Below are positions 7,112 through 12,740 of a stretch of DNA of 12,740 nucleotides, in pieces. A model generated the notes under the pieces. It saw only the letters and a list, made by a program, of their open reading frames with translations. It did no database searches and was not told the origin of the DNA. The stretch is from contig WLEG01000027.1 of NCBI GenBank assembly GCA_009704425.1, positions 1-12,740 of the forward strand. Direction: 5' to 3'. This DNA comes from Actinomycetota bacterium. GTDB taxonomy: Bacteria > Actinomycetota > Acidimicrobiia > Acidimicrobiales > Ilumatobacteraceae. Every line of letters starts with the position of its first letter. The stretch's first letter is position 1. Both the position numbers and the translations under genes were made by a program.

Positions 7112-8514
7112 ACCAGGACGATTCCAAGACGCTGTGGCACGGTCGGTTCGCCGGCGGGCCCGCCGACGAGTTGATGGCGTACACGGTCAGCCTTCCGTTC
7201 GACCGCCGCTTGTGGCGCGACGACATCGCGTGCTCGCGGGCGCACGTCACCGGACTCGCGCACGTGGGCATCTTGACCGTCGCCGAACGCGACGCCGTGT
7301 TGACGGCCCTCGCCACCGTCGAGTCCGAGATGGCCGACGACACCTTCGTGTTCGCGAGCGGCGACGAGGACATCCACACCGCCGTGGAGCGTCGGGTCAC
7401 CGAGATCTGCGGTGCCCCCGGCGCGAAGTTGCACACCGGTCGCAGCCGCAACGATCAATCGGTCACGGGTTTGCGGCTCTGGTGCAAGCGCGAGGTGCCA
7501 CTGGTGGCCGCGCGCATCGTGGCGCTGCAGGAGGTTCTGCTGGATCGGGCCCGCGAGGCCGGAGTGGGGGACGACGCCGTCTATCTGCCCGGGTACACGC
7601 ACGTGCAACGGGCCCAACCGGTGCTGTTGGCTCATCATCTGCTGGCTCACGGGTGGGCGTTCGGTCGCGACATCGAGCGACTGCTCGACGCTCTCGAGCG
7701 CGCCGACGTGTCGCCGTTGGGCGCGGGCGCGTTGGCGGGTTCGTCGTTGCCCCTCGACCCGGATTTCACCGCGCGCGAGCTGGGTTTCGCGCGGGCCTTC
7801 GACAACTCGCTCGACGCGGTCAGCGATCGTGACTTCGTGGCCGAGATCCTGTTCGCGTTGTCGTTGGTGGCCGTCCACCTCTCGCGCATCGGCGAGGAGT
7901 GGGTGCTGTGGACCAGTGACGAGTTCGGCTTCGCGGTGCTCGACGACGCGTACGCCACCGGTTCGTCCATGCTCCCGCAGAAGAAGAACGCCGACATCGC
8001 CGAGTTGGCCCGGGGCAAGGCGGGTCGCGTCATCGGTGATCTGACCGGACTGCTCACCACGCTCAAGGGTCTGCCGCTGGCCTACAACCGTGATCTGCAG
8101 GAGGACAAAGAGCCGCTGTTCGACGCCGTGGATCAGGTGTCGTTGGCGTTGTCGGCGTTGGCGGGCATGATCGCCACGGCGCGCTTCGTGCCCGAACGAA
8201 TGCGCAGTGCCGCCGACGCACCCACCATGGCCGCCACCGATCTGGCCGAGTACCTCGTGCGCGCGGGAACGCCGTTCCGTGACGCGCATGCCGTCGTCGG
8301 AGCGTTGGTGCGTCGTTCGCTCGCGGGCGAGGGCGCACTGGTCGATCTGGTTCGGGACGAACCGCTTCTCGGTCCCGAGGCGGCCGCATTGGTGGCGCCC
8401 GGTGTCGGGGTTCGAATGCGCACCACGCCCGGCGGTGCGGGTCCGCGCCCGGTGGCGGTGCAGATCGAGACCTTCGAGTCGGCGCTCCAGCAGTGGAAGC
8501 AGGCGATCGGATGA
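7108..8514 (+). CDS. argH: Argininosuccinate lyase
   Basis: Cleaves argininosuccinate to arginine and fumarate, the last step of the pathway. The 468-residue protein belongs to the fumarase/aspartase superfamily. It shows TGRSRNDQ early on, GYTHVQRAQP with His165, and the superfamily signature GSSMLPQKKNAD with the serine pair at 286-287 (the more usual form is GSSLMPQKKNPD). N-terminal WHGRFAGGPADELMAYTVSLPFDRRLW is of the standard argH type. The GTG start at 7108 overlaps the argR stop (GTGA) and has the strongest Shine-Dalgarno in the operon, GGGAGGAA just upstream with 6 nt spacing. Its substrate must come from an argG encoded elsewhere. The stop overlaps the next gene by 4 nt (ATGA). Confidence 0.97.
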   Translation: MNQDDSKTLWHGRFAGGPADELMAYTVSLPFDRRLWRDDIACSRAHVTGLAHVGILTVAERDAVLTALATVESEMADDTFVFASGDEDIHTAVERRVTEICGAPGAKLHTGRSRNDQSVTGLRLWCKREVPLVAARIVALQEVLLDRAREAGVGDDAVYLPGYTHVQRAQPVLLAHHLLAHGWAFGRDIERLLDALERADVSPLGAGALAGSSLPLDPDFTARELGFARAFDNSLDAVSDRDFVAEILFALSLVAVHLSRIGEEWVLWTSDEFGFAVLDDAYATGSSMLPQKKNADIAELARGKAGRVIGDLTGLLTTLKGLPLAYNRDLQEDKEPLFDAVDQVSLALSALAGMIATARFVPERMRSAADAPTMAATDLAEYLVRAGTPFRDAHAVVGALVRRSLAGEGALVDLVRDEPLLGPEAAALVAPGVGVRMRTTPGGAGPRPVAVQIETFESALQQWKQAIG

Positions 8515-9140
8515 ACACCCGTCTGTTCGGTGAGGTTCTGGTGACGATGCTCGTCATCCTCGACCCACCCGGCAACGTGCCCATCTTCCTCGCGGTCACA
8601 CGTCAGCTGTCGAACAAGGAGAGACACCGCGCCGCGTTCCTCGCGGTGGGCACCGCGTTCCTGGTGATCTCGTTGTTCGCCATCGGTGGCCAGACCATTC
8701 TCGATTACCTGCACGTGTCGGTGCCCGCATTGCAGGCTGCCGGTGGACTGCTGTTGCTGTTGGTGGCGTTGCAGTTGCTCTACGGCAAAGGTGGCGAGGA
8801 CGGCTACGTCGAGGCCACACCGGAGCAGCGCACGTCGATCGCCCTGGTGCCGCTGGGCACTCCGCTCCTCGCGGGTCCCGGGGCCATCGTGGCCACCATC
8901 GTCTTCTTCAGTCGGGCCGACGGTGCCGGCGAGTGGTTCACCGTGGTGGGAGGAACGGCGGTCGCACTGTTCATCTCACTGTTGGCTCTTCGCTTCAGTG
9001 GCATCGTCCAGCGCATCGTGCGTCCCACGGGCGTGTTGTTGCTGGCCCGCGTGGCCGGAATGATCCTGGCCTCGGTGGCCGTGCAGATGATCGCCGACGC
9101 CGTGACCGAGTTCGTGCGCGCCGGCGCGGAGAAGATGTAG
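8511..9140 (+). CDS. MarC/SnatA (UPF0056) family integral membrane protein
   Basis: A 209-residue inner-membrane protein with about six hydrophobic helices (roughly 6-28, 42-62, 70-92, 107-130, 140-162, 178-202). Family hallmarks are ILDPPGNVPIFLAVT (Asp18 to Phe26 core) near the N-terminus and LVPLGTPLLAGPGAI opening the second half, reflecting the internal duplication of this family. The name MarC comes from its place near the mar locus, and it is not itself a proven multidrug protein; an archaeal member, SnatA, was reported to transport small neutral amino acids. Its ATG is fused to the argH stop (ATGA), so it is translationally coupled to arginine synthesis. An amino-acid export or uptake role is a reasonable inference from this context, not a demonstrated function. 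Confidence 0.9.
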   Translation: MNTRLFGEVLVTMLVILDPPGNVPIFLAVTRQLSNKERHRAAFLAVGTAFLVISLFAIGGQTILDYLHVSVPALQAAGGLLLLLVALQLLYGKGGEDGYVEATPEQRTSIALVPLGTPLLAGPGAIVATIVFFSRADGAGEWFTVVGGTAVALFISLLALRFSGIVQRIVRPTGVLLLARVAGMILASVAVQMIADAVTEFVRAGAEKM

Positions 9141-9142
9141 CC

Positions 9143-9556
9143 GTGCCGTACCGACAGTCCATCCGGGTCCGCTACGGCGAGTGCGACATGCAGCGCGTGG
9201 TGTTCAACGCCAACTATTTCGTCTACTGCGACGACGTGGTGGACTCCTGGACGCGCGTGGCCCTGGCCGACGAGTTGAGAGCGGCGGGCAGCAGCACCGA
9301 CCTGCACGCCATCGGCTTCGACTTCATGTTGAAGAACACCAATCTCACCTGGCACGCGCCGGTGAGATTCGGCGACACCATCGACATGACCGCGTCGGTC
9401 TCGCGTTGGGGAAACAGCAGTTTCGACGTGAGCATCAACGGAAGCGTCGGCGGGGAATCCCGGTTCGACGCGGTCATCACCTACGTCAGCATCGACCCCG
9501 TGTCGCAACGACCGGCCCCGGTTCCCGACGTCGTGAAGGTCGCGCTCGAGCGTTAG
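9143..9556 (+). CDS. Hotdog-fold acyl-CoA thioesterase (4HBT / YbgC-FadM-like)
   Basis: A 137-residue single hotdog-domain protein. The N-terminus RVRYGECDMQRVVFNANYF corresponds to the family pattern of an aromatic residue, E/D, then Asp, and the helix-starting N-Y; Asp15 sits at the position of the catalytic aspartate of 4-hydroxybenzoyl-CoA thioesterase-like enzymes. FRF-like strand VRFGDTIDM (about residues 73-81) is also typical. It probably hydrolyses a cytosolic acyl-CoA; the substrate is not readable from sequence. The GTG start at 9143 lies 2 nt after the marC stop, making it the last gene of the arg operon, although a link to arginine is not obvious. Its TAG stop overlaps the converging DUF2332 gene by 4 nt. 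The family call is solid, substrate unknown. Confidence 0.9.
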   Translation: MPYRQSIRVRYGECDMQRVVFNANYFVYCDDVVDSWTRVALADELRAAGSSTDLHAIGFDFMLKNTNLTWHAPVRFGDTIDMTASVSRWGNSSFDVSINGSVGGESRFDAVITYVSIDPVSQRPAPVPDVVKVALER

Positions 9557-10596
9557 GCGCCCCAGTTCACCCAGTGGCCGTGGGGATGCGTGGTCGCGAG
9601 TCGCCGCACCGATCGCCGGCCCCCGCGCCAGGTGACGAGGGTGATGACGGTGATCAGTTCGTCGGAGTCGGCGTGTCCCGGAAGTTCGGGCGTCTCCTTC
9701 GGACTCTCGGCGATCACCCAACTCAGGTCCGACGATCCTCCGATGCGATCGAGCACGCCGACGAACTCGGATCGGCGTTCGGGGGAGAGGTAGTTCAGGA
9801 CCCAACTGGTGGTCACCACCGGGTGGCCGTGATCCCGGGCGCGCTCGACGCCCCCGGCGACGGAGTCGACCGCGTCACCCTTCTCCACGCGGATGTCGTG
9901 AACGCGCGCGAGCGCCACCGCCGAACGCAAACGCGCGAAACGCCCCACCTGGTCGGGCCAGACGCAGGCCTCGAGCCAGCGAACCTCTTCGTCGTCACGA
10001 ACGTCGATGGGTGACGCGTCGATGCCGAGGGACCAGGCGACCTCGGGTGCGCGACGCGGAAGCGGCGGTTCGCCACGAACGTCGCAGTCGATCGTCAACG
10101 GTGAATCGGAAGCGATCACACCTCCGGGCCGGACGTCGTATCCGATGTGCGGCGCCAGCAACGTGAGTCCGGCACTGCTGCCAATGTCGACGCGGGCGAG
10201 TGATCCGACCTCGTCGTTCAGTATCGCCAGCGGGAAGAGGAACCAGTTGCACCGGCCGATCTCGTTGGTTTGCGTGGAACGCGTTGCCAGCAGTTCCCTC
10301 ATCGGTTCCGGGCGTGACAGCACGAAGTCGACGAAGTGGTCCGTGACGTCCCCCTCGGGATTCGCCCGATCGAAGTTGGGGTAGTGGCCGGCGAGAGGGT
10401 GACTCGGCTCGGCGAGCAGCAGATGGTGCGCGCTGGCGAACAACAACACCGGGACTCGTTGGGTCTCCGGAGTGACCGACATCAGGTCCAGCACATTCGG
10501 TTCGCGGGAGACCCGTTCGGCGATGCGTGCGTACAACGGAGCACCCACCTCGAACGCCCGGGCGAACTCTGCGAATCGTCGCGCGAGGTCGTCCAC
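9553..10596 (-). CDS. DUF2332 family protein of unknown function
   Basis: A 347-residue protein typical in length for DUF2332, a family common in actinobacteria and alphaproteobacteria with no established function. Visible elements are an N-terminal helical region (FAEFARAFEVGAPLYARIAERV), the ASAHHLLL and GHYPNF segments, TNEIGRCN (111-118), and VDIGSSAGL at 137-145, which resembles a SAM-binding motif I. Later TTSWVLNYLSPERR resembles the post-strand-4 region of class I methyltransferases. A methyltransferase-like fold is therefore inferred, activity unknown. GTG at 10596 was chosen because a TATAGT -10 box ends 6 nt before it and the extra upstream frame is antisense to tyrS and Arg-rich. 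It converges on the thioesterase gene with a TTAG overlap and is divergent from tyrS. Confidence 0.88.
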   Translation of the reverse strand: MDDLARRFAEFARAFEVGAPLYARIAERVSREPNVLDLMSVTPETQRVPVLLFASAHHLLLAEPSHPLAGHYPNFDRANPEGDVTDHFVDFVLSRPEPMRELLATRSTQTNEIGRCNWFLFPLAILNDEVGSLARVDIGSSAGLTLLAPHIGYDVRPGGVIASDSPLTIDCDVRGEPPLPRRAPEVAWSLGIDASPIDVRDDEEVRWLEACVWPDQVGRFARLRSAVALARVHDIRVEKGDAVDSVAGGVERARDHGHPVVTTSWVLNYLSPERRSEFVGVLDRIGGSSDLSWVIAESPKETPELPGHADSDELITVITLVTWRGGRRSVRRLATTHPHGHWVNWGA

Positions 10597-10602
10597 GAGT
10601 CG

Positions 10603-10608
10603 ACTATA
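10603..10608 (-). promoter_or_regulatory. -10 box of the DUF2332 gene, leaderless geometry
   Basis: On the minus strand TATAGT occupies 10608-10603 and is followed by 6 nt and then the GTG start at 10596. A transcript starting at the usual distance would begin at or next to the start codon. The -35 region (TTTCCG at 10631-10626, 17-bp spacer) is a weak match. No Shine-Dalgarno precedes the GTG, consistent with leaderless translation. Confidence 0.65.
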
Positions 10609-10670
10609 GGTGGATCGTGTCGTCGCGGAAAAGAGACCCGACCACGAAATGAAACCCGACTCGGGTGCGG

Positions 10671-10684
10671 ATTCTTGCGAGAAT
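10671..10684 (+). repeat. Inverted repeat just upstream of tyrS
   Basis: ATTCT-TGCG-AGAAT forms perfect 5-bp arms around a 4-nt centre and ends 7 nt before the tyrS ATG. It could be an operator or a small RNA hairpin; its last six bases (GAGAAT, 10679-10684) also sit at -10 distance for a leaderless start, a weak match. No function can be assigned from the sequence alone. Confidence 0.4.
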
Positions 10685-10691
10685 GCGGGGG

Positions 10692-11963
10692 ATGACTTCG
10701 ATCGACCTCCTCGCAGATCTCGATGCCCGTGGACTGATCCACGACTCGACCGACCGCTCCGCTCTGGGCGCGCGACTGGCCGAGGGACCGATCTCCGTGT
10801 ACGTCGGTTTCGATCCCACCGCCGATTCGTTGCACGCCGGCAACCTCCTCGGTCAGGTGATGTTGCGTCGTTTCCAGTTGGCGGGACACAACCCGGTGGT
10901 GTTGGCCGGCGGGGCCACGGGCATGGTCGGAGATCCCGGTGGGCGAAGTGAGGAGCGCAACCTGCTCGATCGGGAGACGCTCGCCCACAACGTGCGTTGC
11001 GTGAAGTCGCAATTGGAACGCATCCTCGACTTCGACGGCCCGCACGCCGCGCGTCTCGTCGACAACGCGGATTGGACCGCACCCATGAGTGCTCTCGAGT
11101 TCCTGCGCGACGTCGGCAAGCACTTCACCGTGAACCAGATGGTCGCCAAGGAATCGGTGCGCGCCCGCATGGAGAGCGAGAACGGCATCAGCTACACCGA
11201 GTTCAGTTACATGTTGTTGCAGGCGAACGACTTCCGCCATCTGTGCGAACACGAGGGTGTGGAGATGCAAATGGGCGGATCGGACCAGTGGGGCAACATC
11301 ACCGCCGGGACCGACCTCATTCGCCGTCGACTCGCGCGCACCGCGTACGGACTCACGTGGCCCTTGCTCACGCGCAGCGACGGACAGAAGATGGGCAAGT
11401 CGGTGCACGGCGCGTTGTGGCTCGATCCGAACAAGACGAGTCCGTATCAATTCCGTCAGTATTGGATCCAGTTGCCCGACGAGGATGTGGAGCGCTTCCT
11501 TCTGCAACTCACGCTTCGTTCCGTCGACGAGATTCGCGCGCTCGTCGCCGAACACACCTCCGACCCCGGTCGTCGTGTCGCGCAACGCGCGTTGGCGCAC
11601 GACGTGACCGCGTTGGTTCACGGTGAGGCCGCCGAGGCCGCGGCCGCCGAGGCCGCCGGCGTGTTGTTCGGGGGAGACCCCACCGTGGCGTCGGCCGACG
11701 CGCTCGGTGTGGTGGCCCGCGAGGTGCCCGCGACCGTCATGTCGCGGTCCGGTCTGGACGATCTGGTGGCGATCCTGAACCAGACCGGGCTGGCCTCGTC
11801 CAACGGCGATGCCCGCCGCGGGCTGCAGCAAAAGGCCTTCCGGGCCAACGGACGCCCGCTCGAGGCGGAAAACTCCTTGTCGGAGGTGGGTTTGCTGCAC
11901 GGCCGCTATATCCTGCTGCGCAAAGGCAAGACGAACTTCCACCTGCTGGACGTCACCGACTAG
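10692..11963 (+). CDS. tyrS: Tyrosine--tRNA ligase
   Basis: Class I aminoacyl-tRNA synthetase that charges tRNA-Tyr. The 423-residue product matches the bacterial TyrS length. The Rossmann catalytic domain carries YVGFDPTADSLHAGN, in which the HIGH motif is the variant HAGN at residues 48-51, and the KMSKS loop is KMGKS at 233-237. Between them are the tyrosine-binding segments including YMLLQANDF and MGGSDQWGNI. The C-terminal S4 RNA-binding domain covers about residues 355-423. ATG 10692 was chosen over ATG 10683 because it begins the normal TSIDLLADLDARGL N-terminus and is preceded by a GGGGG run. The gene stands alone, divergent from DUF2332, with its own 95-bp upstream region and the rrn promoter only 38 nt after its stop. 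Confidence 0.96.
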   Translation: MTSIDLLADLDARGLIHDSTDRSALGARLAEGPISVYVGFDPTADSLHAGNLLGQVMLRRFQLAGHNPVVLAGGATGMVGDPGGRSEERNLLDRETLAHNVRCVKSQLERILDFDGPHAARLVDNADWTAPMSALEFLRDVGKHFTVNQMVAKESVRARMESENGISYTEFSYMLLQANDFRHLCEHEGVEMQMGGSDQWGNITAGTDLIRRRLARTAYGLTWPLLTRSDGQKMGKSVHGALWLDPNKTSPYQFRQYWIQLPDEDVERFLLQLTLRSVDEIRALVAEHTSDPGRRVAQRALAHDVTALVHGEAAEAAAAEAAGVLFGGDPTVASADALGVVAREVPATVMSRSGLDDLVAILNQTGLASSNGDARRGLQQKAFRANGRPLEAENSLSEVGLLHGRYILLRKGKTNFHLLDVTD

Positions 11964-11972
11964 CCCCTCGGG

Positions 11973-11991
11973 AAATTTCTCCAAGAAGTTT
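11973..11991 (+). repeat. AT-rich inverted repeat between tyrS and the rrn promoter
   Basis: AAATTTCT and AGAAGTTT can pair over 8 bp (one G-U) across a CCA loop. It starts 10 nt after the tyrS stop and ends 10 nt before the rrn -35. It has no following T-run, so it is not a standard terminator; the A/T tracts could instead act as an UP element for the rrn promoter. Confidence 0.45.
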
Positions 11992-12001
11992 GCCCGGCGG
12001 G

Positions 12002-12030
12002 TTGATGGTGCCCGGCATGGTCGCTAGATT
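12002..12030 (+). promoter_or_regulatory. rRNA operon promoter
   Basis: TTGATG at 12002-12007 and TAGATT at 12025-12030 are separated by exactly 17 bp and stand upstream of the 16S gene in an otherwise GC-rich stretch. Transcription would start near 12037, giving a leader of about 355 nt. AT tracts at 11972-11991 lie where an UP element would be. I found no second convincing promoter between here and the 16S. Confidence 0.75.
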
Positions 12031-12049
12031 TGCCCCTCGCCCCCAAAGG

Positions 12050-12067
12050 CCGTTCGCGGCCGAACGG
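12050..12067 (+). other. Hairpin directly after the rrn start site
   Basis: CCGTTCG and CGAACGG form a perfect 7-bp stem with a CGGC loop, about 13 nt after the predicted transcription start. An overlapping alternative stem pairs TTGCCCC at 12030-12036 with GGGGCAA at 12066-12072; both use bases 12066-12067. By position it could serve as a boxB-like part of an antitermination site or stabilise the 5' end. Confidence 0.55.
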
Positions 12068-12132
12068 GGCAACTGGCACCAACATGCTGGTCCCCGGGTT
12101 CGTCCCGCGGCCGGAATGCGTGCCCGAGCCAC

Positions 12133-12146
12133 GGCTCCTTGAAAAC
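12133..12146 (+). promoter_or_regulatory. boxA-like rRNA antitermination element
   Basis: GGCTCCTTGAAAAC at 12133-12146 resembles the boxA core of Gram-positive rrn leaders (TTCTTTGAAAAC-like), which in RNA binds NusB/NusE to allow Rho-resistant transcription of rRNA. It lies roughly 100 nt after the predicted start and 246 nt before the mature 16S end. The match is by eye and the first bases deviate. Confidence 0.6.
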
Positions 12147-12232
12147 GGAAGAGAAGACTGAACGCCAGTGCGGGCAGTCATTCGGAGGGTGTGGCTTTGC
12201 CATTCCCGACGGAGAGGCTGTCTGTCAATTCA

Positions 12233-12256
12233 CCATGGTCGAGCGATCGATCGTGG
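12233..12256 (+). other. Leader stem-loop with GNRA tetraloop
   Basis: CCATGGTCGA (12233-12242) pairs with TCGATCGTGG (12247-12256) as a 10-bp stem with two G-U pairs, closed by a GCGA tetraloop of the stable GNRA type. G-U pairs at two positions suggest selection on RNA rather than DNA pairing. It may guide folding or processing of the 16S precursor. Confidence 0.5.
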
Positions 12257-12270
12257 AACAAAAACAAATC

Positions 12271-12287
12271 GTCGAGCTTGTCTCGAC
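12271..12287 (+). other. Small leader hairpin
   Basis: GTCGAG (12271-12276) and CTCGAC (12282-12287) form a perfect 6-bp stem with a CTTGT loop in the rrn leader. It is short and followed by no T-run, so it is not a terminator; a precursor-folding role is the plain reading. Confidence 0.4.
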
Positions 12288-12308
12288 AGAGCGGATCGCA
12301 GTTCGGCA

Positions 12309-12331
12309 CACCTGGGCTATTCCCCCGGGTG
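12309..12331 (+). other. GC-rich leader hairpin upstream of 16S
   Basis: CACCTGGG (12309-12316) pairs with CCCGGGTG (12324-12331) over 8 bp, one being U-G, around a CTATTCC loop. It ends 61 nt before the mature 16S start. It may be part of the leader structure that presents the precursor to ribonucleases or assembly factors. Confidence 0.45.
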
Positions 12332-12392
12332 GAATTGCGCTCTAACTCAATGAACGCAGTCGTTTCGTGAGCAATCGCGAGATGGCGAGTTC

Positions 12393-12740
<348 letters not shown>

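Larger units (their letters stand above)
12031..12392 (+). other. rrn leader region (precursor 16S 5' sequence)
   Basis: This non-coding stretch of about 360 bases holds the transcribed leader of the rRNA operon. It contains a hairpin right after the promoter (12050-12067), a boxA-like element (12133-12146), and three further stem-loops (12233-12256, 12271-12287, 12309-12331). Base composition and short out-of-frame reading frames do not suggest a protein. The 16S processing stem cannot be checked because the 3' flank of the 16S lies outside the window. Confidence 0.75.

Noticed and set aside
2841..9480. Large reading frames on the opposite strand of the arg genes
   Set aside because: High third-position GC produces long shadow frames; their products are Arg/His/Gly-rich with no family motifs, while the plus-strand frames are all recognised enzymes.
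10597..10691. T-box or other tRNA-sensing riboswitch before tyrS
   Set aside because: Only 95 bp separate it from the divergent gene, no T-box consensus is present, and no terminator/antiterminator pair can be drawn.
10597..11082. N-terminal extension of the DUF2332 frame to 509 residues
   Set aside because: The extra part is antisense to tyrS, Arg/Pro-rich, and upstream of the TATAGT promoter; DUF2332 proteins are about 350 residues.

Overview
This window looks like ordinary high-GC actinobacterial chromosome, and the 16S start together with the gene content points to an Acidimicrobiia-like member of Actinomycetota. Supporting signs are the order pheT / arg genes / tyrS (also found, over a longer distance, in mycobacteria and other actinobacteria), frequent GTG starts, TANNNT-type -10 boxes placed at leaderless distance from start codons, and an actinobacterial-style rrn leader. 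No insertion sequence, phage gene, CRISPR array or obviously transferred segment was seen.

Layout. The left edge cuts the 3' half of pheT (2-1210, +). Two minus-strand genes follow: a TetR-family regulator (1207-1827) and a YqgE/AlgH protein (1905-2468). Then comes one tightly coupled plus-strand operon, argC-argB-argD-argF-argR-argH-marC-hotdog thioesterase (2544-9556). A DUF2332 gene (9553-10596, -) converges on it. tyrS (10692-11963, +) is divergent from DUF2332. A clear rrn promoter (12002-12030), a leader of about 355 nt with a boxA-like element and hairpins, and the first about 348 nt of a 16S rRNA gene (12393 to the right edge) complete the window.

How it works together. The arg genes encode steps from N-acetylglutamate to N-acetylornithine (ArgB, ArgC, ArgD), ornithine to citrulline (ArgF), and argininosuccinate to arginine (ArgH), plus the repressor ArgR. 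argJ and argG, which sit in this cluster in many actinobacteria, are absent, so acetyl transfer/recycling and argininosuccinate synthesis must be encoded elsewhere. The operon promoter is unusually readable: TTGTAT-N17-TATGAT with an ATG 7 nt after the -10, implying a leaderless argC mRNA. Two 14-bp inverted repeats with the same GTAT/ATAC arms, centred 20 bp apart, sit on the -35 and on the -10: the expected geometry of a double ARG box bound by the operon's own ArgR. ArgB carries the N-terminal helix and C-terminal features of arginine-inhibited enzymes, so control probably acts both on transcription and on enzyme activity.

I do not see a wholly new biological system. The points most worth a second look are the ArgR operator/leaderless promoter, the loss of argJ and argG from a still fully coupled operon, the MarC-family membrane protein joined to that operon, the leaderless DUF2332 promoter, the rrn leader structure, and two convergent gene pairs that both overlap by the same 4 nt, TTAG.
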